Positions 24,120 to 31,786 of a stretch of DNA of 37,812 nt are shown here, in pieces; position 1 is the first letter of the stretch; every line of letters begins with the position of its first letter. The notes under the pieces are model-generated. The model searched no databases and was not told where the DNA came from. It saw only the letters and a program-made list of their open reading frames with translations. Origin of the DNA: Desulfovibrio sp. (GTDB taxonomy: Bacteria > Desulfobacterota > Desulfovibrionia > Desulfovibrionales > Desulfovibrionaceae); NCBI RefSeq assembly GCF_034006445.1, contig NZ_JAVESS010000023.1:1-37812 (forward strand), read 5' to 3'. The position numbers and the translations under genes were made by a program.

Positions 24120-24753
24120 GTTCCTGCTGCACTTCCACTGCCTTGGCCTTGATACGGGCAATGAGGTTTTCCGGCGAATCTGTGTTCAGGATGTCCTGAA
24201 ACTGGGTGCGGTAGTTTTTGACCAGACTGATATTTTCAATAAGCACGTCGTAGACCATCCATTTGCCGTTTTTGGGCAGCATGCGGTAGGCCACGGGCAC
24301 CTTTTTGCCGTCCTTCATGGTAATGACGCTGCGCACCTCGACCCGGTCGCCCTTTTCGGAAACCACTTCACCGGTGTAGAGCACCTGCTCGCCGTTATAG
24401 CCGTCAATTTTGTTGACGTAGGTGCTGATGAGAAGGTCGGCGAAAGCGTCGCTGAAGGCCTTTTTCTGTTCCGGCGTAAAGGTGCGCCAGCGGGGGCCCA
24501 CGGTGCGCGAGGAAAATTCGCCGAAGTCGAAAATGTGCAGAACTTCGTCTTCAATCTGCTGGCGGATGGGCCTGCGTGTGGCGGGGTTCACGTAATCAGG
24601 ATTTTTGATGAAGTCCAGAATGCGGTTGGTGGCCGTTTCAAGAGCCTGCCGGGCAGGAGAATTGGCCTGCGCTACCGAGGGCAGTAAAACAAAGGCCAGC
24701 AAAAGACCGCACAGGGCAAGAGTGATGCGGCGTGAAAATGCGTGGGAGAACAT
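24109..24753 (-). CDS. mlaC: MlaC, periplasmic phospholipid shuttle
   Basis: Carries phospholipid between outer-membrane MlaA and the inner-membrane MlaFEDB complex. The 214 residues begin with a signal peptide (MFSHAFSRRITLALCGLLLA...SVAQA, about 1-30). The Tol_Tol_Ttg2 domain follows: EDEVLHIFDFGEFSSRTVGP, WRTFTPEQKKAFSDAFADLL, YVNKIDGYNGEQV, YRMLPKNGKWMVYDVLIENI. The length matches the family. The ATG directly follows the mlaD stop (TAG-ATG), and mlaA overlaps its end. Confidence 0.93.
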   Translation of the reverse strand: MFSHAFSRRITLALCGLLLAFVLLPSVAQANSPARQALETATNRILDFIKNPDYVNPATRRPIRQQIEDEVLHIFDFGEFSSRTVGPRWRTFTPEQKKAFSDAFADLLISTYVNKIDGYNGEQVLYTGEVVSEKGDRVEVRSVITMKDGKKVPVAYRMLPKNGKWMVYDVLIENISLVKNYRTQFQDILNTDSPENLIARIKAKAVEVQQEHAK

Positions 24754-25206
24754 CTATTTCACTCCTCCGAAAGCATATTTGCTGATAAGGGACCCCAGGT
24801 CAACTGCGGATTCCGTTTCTGTAATGGTGTCGCCGGGCGCCAGCATGTGATCCGAACCGCCCCTGGAAATACTGATGAATTTGTCGCCGATAAGCCCGCT
24901 GGTGCGCACAGAGGCAATGCTGTCATCAGAAAGATGCAGGTCCTTGTCAAAGCGCAAGCGCACCACGGCCTGATTGCGCATGGGGTCGGGGTCAAGCCGG
25001 ATGCTGGTGACCTTGCCCACGGGCACGCCCGCCATTTCAACATCCGCGCCCACGCGCAGGCCCGACACGGAGTCGAAACTGGCATTGAGCTCATAGCCCT
25101 GGCCAGTGAAAACTTCCATTTTGCCGAGCTTGATGGTCAGGTAGGCAACACAGAGCAGGCCTATCAGCACAAAAAGGCCCACAGCGGTTTCTCGTACGGT
25201 ATTCAT
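24754..25206 (-). CDS. mlaD: MlaD, MCE-domain substrate-binding subunit
   Basis: Inner-membrane anchored MCE protein that forms the hexameric periplasmic ring of the Mla transporter. The 150 residues have one N-terminal helix (about 7-25, VGLFVLIGLLCVAYLTIKLG) and a single MCE domain (about 37-115) with FDSVSGLRVGADVEMAGVPV and the conserved VRTSGLIGDKFISI. The length fits E. coli MlaD (183) minus its C-terminal helix. First gene of the mlaDCA transcript, with its own promoter. Confidence 0.93.
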   Translation of the reverse strand: MNTVRETAVGLFVLIGLLCVAYLTIKLGKMEVFTGQGYELNASFDSVSGLRVGADVEMAGVPVGKVTSIRLDPDPMRNQAVVRLRFDKDLHLSDDSIASVRTSGLIGDKFISISRGGSDHMLAPGDTITETESAVDLGSLISKYAFGGVK

Positions 25207-25254
25207 TGGGTTTGCATCTCTCCCCCATAGCCGAGGCTACAGTCATTCTTCGAT

Positions 25255-25283
25255 ACTATATGAAGGCAGGCGCAAATTTTCAA
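25255..25283 (-). promoter_or_regulatory. Sigma70-type promoter of mlaD-mlaC-mlaA
   Basis: On the minus strand TTGAAA (25278-25283), 17 bp, TATAGT (25255-25260). The predicted start lies about 40 nt before the mlaD ATG. It separates mlaDCA from mlaF, from which it is 283 bp away. Confidence 0.75.
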
Positions 25284-25489
25284 GCATTATGCCTGACATG
25301 TCAGGGCTGTCTTGCTGGCGGCGTGTCGGATTCACTACAGAATTCCGGCAGCGCACCCTGGCGGCCTGCCTTCAGGCAACAGTGGCCTTGCTGCGCTGCG
25401 GGTCAAATTCTTCTGACGCAAGGGGCGCGGGGCGGCCCCAGGCGCGGTGAAATCCGGGCGCGCAAAGCCGTCCGGTCGCATCAGCGTGT

Positions 25490-26305
25490 CTATGAAGCCA
25501 GCCAGTTGTCAAGGGCCTTGCTTACCGCAGGGTCAATGGGCTGGTGCAGGTCGCGGCGCTCGTCACCGGCTTCGCGGTGCAAAAACTGGCGCAAATATGG
25601 GTCGTCGCTGGCCTCAAGTTCGGCCAGAGTGCCGGAAAACAGCGCTTTACCGTCCGCCAGCACGAGCACGTGGTCGGCAATGGCCCGCAGACTTGCAAGA
25701 TCATGGCTCACCACAACCACGCTCATGCCCGCGTACTGTTCGCGCATGGCCAGCAGCAAATCGTCCATGCGGGCGGCGGTTATGGGATCAAGCCCGGATG
25801 TGGGCTCGTCGCAAAGGAGCACGCGCGGTTCGGCCACAATGGCCCGCGCAAGCCCGGCGCGTTTGCGCATGCCGCCGGAAAGCTGGTTGGGATAAAAATC
25901 GGCAAAGTCATCAAGGCCGACCATGCGCAGCACGCGCAGGCCCGCCTCGCGCACCGTGGCGGGGGGCAGGCGCAAATGTTCGCTCAGGGGCAGGGTGACG
26001 TTTTGCACCAGGGTCAGTGCACCGAGCAGCGCGCCGTCCTGAAAAAGCACGCCCATATGGCGGCGGATGCGGCGAAAGTCGGCCTTGCCAAGGGCAAAAA
26101 GGTCGCGCCCGCCTACGAGCACATGGCCGGAAAGGGGCCGCGAAAGCCCGATAATGTGGCGCAGCAGTGTGGATTTGCCGCAGCCGGAGCCGCCCAGGAT
26201 GACAGACACCTTGCCGCCGGGCAATACCGCGTTGACATCGTGAAGAACTATATGGCTTCCGTAGCCAACGGTGAGATCCTTGAACTCTATGTCCCATGCT
26301 TGCAT
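25490..26305 (-). CDS. mlaF: MlaF-type ABC transporter ATPase
   Basis: Cytoplasmic ATPase powering phospholipid transport in the Mla system. The 271 residues have Walker A GGSGCGKST (38-46), the Q-loop (GVLFQDGALLGALTLVQNVT), the signature QLSGGMRKRAGLARAI, Walker B VLLCDEPTSGLDP and the H-loop VVSHD. QDGALLGALTLVQNV and SGGMRKR are typical of MlaF. A C-terminal tail (LHREAGDERRDLH...) extends past the ATPase fold. No MlaE permease gene is adjacent on either side; the partner must lie elsewhere, or this ATPase works with another permease. Confidence 0.88.
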   Translation of the reverse strand: MQAWDIEFKDLTVGYGSHIVLHDVNAVLPGGKVSVILGGSGCGKSTLLRHIIGLSRPLSGHVLVGGRDLFALGKADFRRIRRHMGVLFQDGALLGALTLVQNVTLPLSEHLRLPPATVREAGLRVLRMVGLDDFADFYPNQLSGGMRKRAGLARAIVAEPRVLLCDEPTSGLDPITAARMDDLLLAMREQYAGMSVVVVSHDLASLRAIADHVLVLADGKALFSGTLAELEASDDPYLRQFLHREAGDERRDLHQPIDPAVSKALDNWLAS

Positions 26306-26781
26306 GTGCTGCCTGCCTTAAAAGAATCGCCAGGGCTGCCGGAGCAAAAACATTGGCTTTTGTCCGCCCGCCAGGGGTAACGTACAGCTTACCCCAGGCG
26401 GAGCGGGGGAACAAGTTCGACTTTTTGGCCTGCCTAGAGCATTTTCGCATTGAGAATATTTATTCGCAATGCTTCCAAAACGCCCGCTCCGGCGCGTAAC
26501 AGCGCAAATAAATAGCGCTTACGCCTTTGCGGCGAGCGTCTGCTCTCGCATCCGCCAGAGCAATTTCAAGCGGCAGCCGTTAGGCGACGAAGAAGCCTTA
26601 CGGATGGCGACAGCATCGCTAGAGAAATTGCTCTTGAGCAGATTAACTTTGAAATGCAACACATTTCAAAGTGTTCATTCAGCCGAAAAATGTGATTTTC
26701 GGCTGAATCCACGCCACGTTGTGGCGCGCTGCACTTTCGTGCAGCCTTAGAGCATTTACACTTTTTCAAAGTTAAAATGCT
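26306..26781. other. 476-bp spacer between yebC and mlaF, family D mosaic
   Basis: About 120 bp next to mlaF show no gene. From about 26432 onward it is built of D-type palindromes. No mlaE remnant was recognised. Confidence 0.7.
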
Positions 26782-26784
26782 CTA
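26432..26784. repeat. Family D mosaic supplying the yebC stop
   Basis: Successive inverted repeats: CTAGAGCATTTTCGCATTGAG onwards; a 74-bp element at 26562-26635 nearly identical to 13966-14041; ATTCAGCCGAAAA...TTTTCGGCTGAAT (about 26678-26708); and TAGAGCATTT ... AAAATGCTCTA (about 26747-26784). The last CTA (26782-26784) is the TAG stop of yebC on the minus strand. Confidence 0.8.
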
Positions 26785-27519
26785 ATCCGTAGGCATGTCG
26801 TCGGGAAAGTCAACGTTGGCGTACACGTTCTGCACGTCGTCGTTGTCGTCCAGGGCGTCCATGAGGCGCAGAACCTTCTGGCCCATGTCGGCGTCAACAC
26901 CCACCAGGTTTTGCGGCACCATGGCAAGCTCGGCCGACTGCATGGCGATGCCCGCGGCTTCCAGGGCGTCACGCACGGCGGTAAAATCGCTCATGGCCGT
27001 GTGGATGGTCCATTCGTCCTCATCGTCAATAACGTCGTCGGCTCCGGCTTCCAGCGCCGCTTCCATAATCTTGTCTTCAGGATAGGCGTTTTTTTCAATG
27101 CTGATGACGCCCTTGCGGTCAAACATCCAGCCAACGCTGCCGTTTTCGCCCATGGAGCCGCCATGCTTGGAAAAAAGGTGGCGTACTTCGGCAACGGTGC
27201 GGTTCTTGTTGTCGGTGGCCACTTCAACCATGACGGCAATGCCGCCGGGGCCGTAGCCTTCATAGAAGGTTTCGGTGAGATCGCCGCCAGCGTCTTCGCC
27301 GGTGCCCTTGCGGATGGCGCCCTCAATCTTGTCCTTGGGCAGGTTCACCGCCTTGGCTGCCGCGATGGCCGCGCGCAGGCGGGAGTTGCTGACAGGGTCG
27401 CCGCCGGTCTTGGCGGCGATGATGATTTCCTTGGCAGCCTTGGTGAATATCTTGCCGCGCTTGGCGTCCTGACGCCCCTTGCGGTGCTGAATATTGGCCC
27501 ATTTGCTATGACCAGACAT
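26782..27519 (-). CDS. yebC: YebC/PmpR-family regulator (TACO1-like)
   Basis: A 245-residue protein of the YebC/TACO1 family. Members were annotated as transcription regulators, and recent work on relatives points to a role in translation of proline-rich stretches. Clear blocks are [92 protein letters not shown] and [19 protein letters not shown] precedes the ATG. It lies 32 bp downstream of rlmE and is probably co-transcribed. The TAG stop is the edge of a D element. Confidence 0.95.
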   Translation of the reverse strand: MSGHSKWANIQHRKGRQDAKRGKIFTKAAKEIIIAAKTGGDPVSNSRLRAAIAAAKAVNLPKDKIEGAIRKGTGEDAGGDLTETFYEGYGPGGIAVMVEVATDNKNRTVAEVRHLFSKHGGSMGENGSVGWMFDRKGVISIEKNAYPEDKIMEAALEAGADDVIDDEDEWTIHTAMSDFTAVRDALEAAGIAMQSAELAMVPQNLVGVDADMGQKVLRLMDALDDNDDVQNVYANVDFPDDMPTD

Positions 27520-27551
27520 AAAACCTCCGAAACCTTTAGGGAATAATTGTT

Positions 27552-28184
27552 TTACCGGCCCGGCGGCGTTGCCACAGGATCGGTCTGGTCCGGCTTGGCG
27601 CGAAAATCAAGGCCAACAAAAAATGTTTCCTTGCTTTCGGCACGCGAACTCTTGGGTTTGAAGGACTTGACCGTTGCAAAGGCCTGGCGCATGGGCGCCA
27701 GCAGTTCCTGAACGTCCGGGCCCATGAAAATTTTCACCACAAAGCCGCCGCCCTGCTTGAGATGCAGACAGGCGACAGCCAGAGCCTCCACGGCCAGATC
27801 CAGCGAGCGGGCCTGGTCGGTAAAGCGGGTGCCTGTTGTGCGTGGGGCCATGTCGCTTATGACAAGGTCAAAGGGGCCGAGTTCCTGCAGCTTGGTTTCA
27901 AAGGCCGAAGAGCGGTCAAACACGTCCTCTTGCATGAAGGTGACCTGGGGGGGAAAGGTCGTCTCCGTGTTTTGAATGTCACAGGCGAGAACCAAACCCT
28001 TGGAGCCTACCTTTTCCGCCGCGCCCAATGACCATGAGCCAGGGGCTGCCCCCAGGTCCAAAATCTTTTGGCCGGGCCGCAACAGGCGGAACTTGGCATC
28101 CAGTTCCTTGAGTTTGTAGACCGAACGCGCGGGATAATTCTCGCGCTTGGCCTTGAGGAAGTAATGGTCTCGATATTCCTTCAT
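27552..28184 (-). CDS. rlmE: RlmE (RrmJ/FtsJ), 23S rRNA 2'-O-methyltransferase U2552
   Basis: SAM-dependent heat-shock methyltransferase acting on Um2552 of 23S rRNA in the 50S subunit. The 210 residues have [30 protein letters not shown] (catalytic Lys), the SAM motif [25 protein letters not shown] (catalytic Asp), [11 protein letters not shown] (Lys) and [13 protein letters not shown] (Glu), completing the K-D-K-E tetrad. The ATG at 28184 is preferred because the promoter at 28203-28231 would start transcription near 28196, downstream of the alternative GTG at 28199. Confidence 0.94.
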   Translation of the reverse strand: MKEYRDHYFLKAKRENYPARSVYKLKELDAKFRLLRPGQKILDLGAAPGSWSLGAAEKVGSKGLVLACDIQNTETTFPPQVTFMQEDVFDRSSAFETKLQELGPFDLVISDMAPRTTGTRFTDQARSLDLAVEALAVACLHLKQGGGFVVKIFMGPDVQELLAPMRQAFATVKSFKPKSSRAESKETFFVGLDFRAKPDQTDPVATPPGR

Positions 28185-28202
28185 AATAAATACCAACACG
28201 TG

Positions 28203-28231
28203 ACCATACTCTTTTTTATTTGCTTCGCCAA
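28203..28231 (-). promoter_or_regulatory. Sigma70-type promoter of rlmE-yebC
   Basis: On the minus strand TTGGCG (28226-28231), an A-rich 17-bp spacer, TATGGT (28203-28208). Predicted start near 28196, giving a leader of about 12 nt. Confidence 0.6.
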
Positions 28232-28271
28232 GTGGCGCTTTGGGGAGAAGCCCGCGAAAAAAAATGACGCG

Positions 28272-28300
28272 TTGACCAGACCGTATGGATGCGCTAGCTT
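28272..28300 (+). promoter_or_regulatory. Probable promoter of sodC
   Basis: TTGACC (28272-28277), 17 bp, TAGCTT (28295-28300). Predicted leader of about 60 nt before the ATG at 28367. The -10 is weak. Confidence 0.45.
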
Positions 28301-28366
28301 AATAGTAGGTTTTCACAGGTGGCGACGATTCCCTTCGTTGCACGCCAAAAACTAAGGAGAATATAT

Positions 28367-28903
28367 ATGAAAAAAAATCTGTTGGCTTTGTGCTTCATGT
28401 GCTGCGCCCTCTTGATCGGAGCAGGCGCCGTGCAGGCTGAAAGCGTCAAGGTTCCTGTCAATAAAATTTCCGACGAAGGCGTGGGCGACGCCATCGGCTT
28501 TATCACCTTCACCGATGACGGCAAGGGCGGCGTGGATATTCTGATGGATGTGGTGGGCATCAGCGAAGGTCAGCACGGCTTCCACGTGCATGAAAATCCC
28601 TCGTGCGCCGCTGTGGAAAAAGACGGCAAAAAGGTGGCTGGCCTCGCCGCTGGCGGCCATTTTGACCCCGATAAAACCGGCAAGCATGAAGGCCCCGGCA
28701 AGCATGGCCACAAGGGTGATTTGCCCGCCCTTACCGCCGACGCCAAGGGCGAAGTCAAGGGCAAGCTGCATGCTCCCAACCTGGCCGTCAAGGACCTCAA
28801 GGGCCGTTCCGTTATTATCCACGCCGGCGGCGACAACTACTCCGACCAGCCCGCGCCCCTGGGCGGCGGCGGCGCTCGCATAGCCTGCGGCGTGATCAAC
28901 TAG
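28367..28903 (+). CDS. sodC: SodC, periplasmic Cu/Zn superoxide dismutase
   Basis: Converts superoxide to hydrogen peroxide and oxygen in the periplasm. The 178 residues start with a signal peptide (MKKNLLALCFMCCALLIG...VQA, about 1-24). Copper ligands lie in GFHVHE, the bridging His in GGHFDPD and a further His in IIHAGGDNYSD. Zinc ligands lie in the loop HFDPDKTGKHEGPGKHGHKG with the Asp of GDLP. The disulfide Cys pair is NPSCAA and RIACGVI. The ATG at 28367 is set by AAGGAG 7 nt upstream; the frame upstream to 28319 crosses the leader. The TAG stop begins a D element. Protection against transient oxygen exposure is likely. Confidence 0.95.
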   Translation: MKKNLLALCFMCCALLIGAGAVQAESVKVPVNKISDEGVGDAIGFITFTDDGKGGVDILMDVVGISEGQHGFHVHENPSCAAVEKDGKKVAGLAAGGHFDPDKTGKHEGPGKHGHKGDLPALTADAKGEVKGKLHAPNLAVKDLKGRSVIIHAGGDNYSDQPAPLGGGGARIACGVIN

Positions 28904-29029
28904 AGCATTGAACACGTGAAATGCTCGCGTGCGGCAGGCAAAAGCCCGCCTGCTCGCATTTCGTGGCAAGGATTTTTCAGAAAAATCCTTGCAGAGCAGT
29001 TAACTCATTTCATTCGTAAACTGCTCTAG
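28901..29029. repeat. Family D element beginning in the sodC stop codon
   Basis: TAGAGCATTGAACACGTGAAATGCTC, then GCGGCAGGC-AAAA-GCCCGCCTGC, AAGGATTTTTC-AG-AAAAATCCTT, and AGAGCAGTTAACTC ... AACTGCTCTAG: a chain of four small inverted repeats bounded by TAGAGCA and TGCTCTA. Confidence 0.8.
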
Positions 29030-29481
29030 CACGTCATATCCTTTATTTATTGATTGTACTGGCCCCGCCGCGAAATGTGGCGGGGTTTTTCGCGCTCCGG
29101 GCTTGCCCGTGACGGCAGGCATTGGCTATGCTGCGCGTCAGCGGGGCAGGGCAGAAGGATGTTCAGCCGCCCTGGGTTTGTGCTCCGGCACTTCGCCCTG
29201 CGGCTCAGGCGGCGGTATTTACGCAGTGCGGGGCATGGATATGGCGGGCGATACGGCTCGCGGAACGGGCGGGCAGGCCCATCAGACATGTTTGGCAGGC
29301 GGTGGGGCAGACGGTGCGCAGCCGCGCCGCGGCTCCCTCCTGGCAAGAATATTCATGCGGCGCGGGCGGGCGGCCCGCGCGCTGGCGAATTTTGCGCAAC
29401 AGTAGCCGCCGTGCGCACGACCGGGCGGGAAACGCGCGGCGCCACACCAGCAAACAGCCATGACGCAACGGCCAACAGGCC
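28904..29481. other. 578-bp spacer between sodC and the CgeB-like gene
   Basis: Family D element and sodC terminator as listed. From 29091 to 29481 the GC-rich sequence has overlapping short frames on both strands but none with a ribosome site or recognisable family; I see no gene there. Confidence 0.6.
29063..29090 (+). terminator. Rho-independent terminator of sodC
   Basis: CCCCGCC-GCGAAATGT-GGCGGGG followed by TTTTT, 160 bp after the sodC stop and beyond the D element. Confidence 0.88.
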
Positions 29482-31311
29482 ATGGGAAAACTCTTGAGCA
29501 CAGAACACGTATCCAGACCACAACGCATCCGGCTGCCCGATTTTACCGGGCGCATGCAGACGCTGCCCGACGGGCAGGAGTCCTGGCGGCGCATGGGCGG
29601 CGGAGATGACGCGCTGGTTCTGGGGCTTGGCCCGGGCTGCCCGTGGCAAACGCCTCTTGCGGCAAACGCGCGCACTGTCTACTGGCTTGAGCACCCCCCC
29701 ACCCTGCAAGCCCTGCCGCCTCTTGACCAAAGGGGTGGGCCGGGCCTGCCAGCCCATTGGGAGCACATATCTGCGGATGCTGCCGTGGCCTTGGCCGGAC
29801 GCTGCACGTGCTATTTTTATGGCCCTGGCATGCGTCTGGCACCGGAATTCTGGGGGCCGCTGCTGGGCAGCGTGGACGCCGCGCTGCTGGAAGCCTGCGC
29901 GCAGGCGGAAGGGGTGGCAGAAAACGACGGCCTTGCGCCTGTAAGGTCTACAGCGCCTGGCAAATCTGCTGCGTCTGAAGGGGGCGCTGCGCCTGACAAA
30001 TCTGCCGCGCCTGCCGGGGCTGTGCCCGACAAGACTGCCGCGCTTGCCGGGGCCGCCGTGCCTGGTCTGAAGTGTGCAGCGTCACGCGCGTTCCGCCAAA
30101 CATCGCGCGGGCCTGTGCTGCTGCCGGGGCATGACGGCCAGTTGCTCCATCAGGAATTGCGCCAGGCCCTGACGGCCTGCGGGCTGGGGCCAGTCCTGCC
30201 CATGTCGGATCACTGGCAGCCGCATGCAGACATGCACGCCGTGTGGCGCGAACTTTTTTGTCAGGGCAAGCCGCGCCTGCTCTTGTCCGTGAATCTGCGC
30301 GGTCTGGACGCCGAGGGGCGGATGTTCCACCTCTGCCGGGACATGGGGGTGCCTGTGGCCCTGTGGCTGGTGGACAATCCCTGGCACGTGCTGTCCGCCC
30401 TGCGGCTGCCCTGGTGGCGCGAGGCTCACATCTTTGTGACTGACGCCTCCTTCATGCCCGAACTGGCGGCGGCCGGGGCGCGGCATGTGCACCATCTGCC
30501 GCTGGCGGTGGCCCCGCACATGTGGCGCGGGCAGGAAACCGCGCCTGCTGCGCCGGAAAAGGCCGAGCCGCTTTTTGTGGGACGCTCCGCCTTTCCGCAC
30601 AAGGAACGGTTTTTTGCGGCGGCCAGCGTGCCGGAAGATCTCCAGAATGAAGCGCTGGCACTGCTTGAGAACAATGAAGCGCCCTCAGGCGGGCCCAATT
30701 ATTTCTGGTGGCGGCATCGGCTGGGGGGGGCTGCCTGGCCCGGTTCCGCCGTGCGCGGTGCGGGACTTGGAGCGGAAATCTGCGCCCGCGCCAACCGCGC
30801 CCGATGGCTGCGTATGCTGCTGGAGGGCAGGGCGAGCAAGTGCGATGGAGTAGGCGGAGAGGAACGCCCGCCGCTGCGGATCATCGGCGACGCAGGGTGG
30901 AAGGCCCTGCTGCCCGGCGCGGACATTCTGCCCCCTGTGGATTACTATGCGGCCCTGCCAGCGTGGTATGCCCGCGCGGTGACGCTCAATGTCACCAGCC
31001 TGCTTTTGCCGCACAGCCTGAGCCAGCGCCACTTTGACGTTTGGGCCGCAGGTGGGGTGCTGCTCAGTGACGCCACGTCCGGTCTGGACATATTTGCCCC
31101 GGATATTGCTGATGCCGTTCGCCTTGACCGTCCTGAAGACTTCTGGCCGCGCTGGGACGCCCTGCGCACCCGGCCCGCGCACGCGCGTGACCTGCGGCTG
31201 GCCTGGCGCGAACAGTTGCGGCTGGGTCACGAATACACGCACCGGGTGCGGCGCATCTGCCAACTGGCAGGCATTGAAATCGCCCCTGCTGCCCAGGCCA
31301 TTTCACAGTGA
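29482..31311 (+). CDS. CgeB/DUF3880-like glycosyltransferase
   Basis: A 609-residue cytoplasmic protein. The core after residue about 215 has the DUF3880-type pattern (PRLLLSVNLRGLDAEGRMFH, GVPVALWLVDNPWHVLSALR, HIFVTDASFMPELAAAGARH, HLPLAVAPHMW), a glycosyltransferase segment (PLFVGRSAFPHKERFF) and the C-terminal block VTLNVTSLLLPHSLSQRHFD, WAAGGVLLSDATSGL. This is the CgeB / Glyco_trans_1_2 arrangement, common in Desulfovibrio and often linked to flagellin or surface glycans. Residues about 155-195 are a linker of repeated APDKSAAPAG-like units encoded by direct repeats (about 29949-30065). The ribosome site is weak, so the start could be downstream. Confidence 0.78.
   Translation: MGKLLSTEHVSRPQRIRLPDFTGRMQTLPDGQESWRRMGGGDDALVLGLGPGCPWQTPLAANARTVYWLEHPPTLQALPPLDQRGGPGLPAHWEHISADAAVALAGRCTCYFYGPGMRLAPEFWGPLLGSVDAALLEACAQAEGVAENDGLAPVRSTAPGKSAASEGGAAPDKSAAPAGAVPDKTAALAGAAVPGLKCAASRAFRQTSRGPVLLPGHDGQLLHQELRQALTACGLGPVLPMSDHWQPHADMHAVWRELFCQGKPRLLLSVNLRGLDAEGRMFHLCRDMGVPVALWLVDNPWHVLSALRLPWWREAHIFVTDASFMPELAAAGARHVHHLPLAVAPHMWRGQETAPAAPEKAEPLFVGRSAFPHKERFFAAASVPEDLQNEALALLENNEAPSGGPNYFWWRHRLGGAAWPGSAVRGAGLGAEICARANRARWLRMLLEGRASKCDGVGGEERPPLRIIGDAGWKALLPGADILPPVDYYAALPAWYARAVTLNVTSLLLPHSLSQRHFDVWAAGGVLLSDATSGLDIFAPDIADAVRLDRPEDFWPRWDALRTRPAHARDLRLAWREQLRLGHEYTHRVRRICQLAGIEIAPAAQAISQ
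29949..30065 (+). repeat. In-frame direct repeats encoding an Ala/Pro/Lys linker
   Basis: Imperfect units around GCGCCTGACAAATCTGCCGC recur three to four times, giving GKSAASEGGAAPDKSAAPAG and AVPDKTAALAG. Likely to vary in copy number among strains. Confidence 0.6.
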
Positions 31312-31480
31312 CAATGCCCGCGTTGACAGTAGTGCCCGTGCCCTGACCCGTGCCTGACCCGTGCCTGACCAGGGCCATGCTGCGCGCGGACTGCGAGACA
31401 GGCGGCGCGCGGGCTGCGCGCACGGCGCGTGTTTACGAGGTTTTGCGGTAGGGTGTTGCGTGCGTACAAATGCAAAGCAC

Positions 31481-31509
31481 TTGACAGTAGTGCGCGTATT
31501 GCCTATTGC
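31481..31509 (+). promoter_or_regulatory. Promoter of tRNA-Ala
   Basis: TTGACA (31481-31486), 17 bp, TATTGC (31504-31509), about 27 bp before the tRNA 5' end. Confidence 0.6.
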
Positions 31510-31535
31510 TTTCTTCCTGCGATGTTTCCAATCGT

Positions 31536-31611
31536 GGGGAAGTAGCTCAGCTGGGAGAGCATCGCCTTCGCAAGGCGGGGGTCGAGGGTTCAAATCCCTT
31601 CTTCTCCACCA
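31536..31611 (+). tRNA. tRNA-Ala (anticodon CGC)
   Basis: A full cloverleaf of 76 nt. Acceptor GGGGAAG pairs with CTTCTCC, D-arm GCTC/GAGC, anticodon arm TCGCC-TTCGCAA-GGCGG with loop anticodon CGC (reads GCG, alanine), a 5-nt variable loop, T-arm GAGGG-TTCAAAT-CCCTT, and an encoded 3' ACCA. It is preceded by a TTGACA promoter and followed by a strong terminator. The lower-GC polysaccharide cluster begins right after it, so it may be an integration site. Confidence 0.95.
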
Positions 31612-31617
31612 TTTTTT

Positions 31618-31651
31618 AAGGGGTTACCTGATTTACAGGTAACCCCTTTTT
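31618..31651 (+). terminator. Terminator of tRNA-Ala
   Basis: AAGGGGTTACCTG-ATTTA-CAGGTAACCCCTTTTTG, an 11-bp perfect stem with a T-run. The A-run on the other side makes it bidirectional, so it could also stop the glycan operon arriving on the minus strand. Confidence 0.9.
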
Positions 31652-31786
31652 GTTTTTATCAACACCATTCCCCCGGTAATCATTCCCTTTTTGGTGCAAA
31701 GCCAAACTGGAATTGTCCGTATATTTGCGGGCAGATTTTGCAGAAATCAGGTTGCCTGGTGGAGTGGGTTCACTTCTTCGGGCCAA

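Noticed and set aside
1240..29029. CRISPR array
   Set aside because: The repeats are dispersed palindromes, not regularly spaced direct repeats with unique spacers, and no cas gene is present.
29054..29497. 147-codon open frame upstream of the CgeB-like gene
   Set aside because: Starts inside the sodC terminator; Arg/Gly/Ala-rich with no family signature; overlapping frames exist on both strands.
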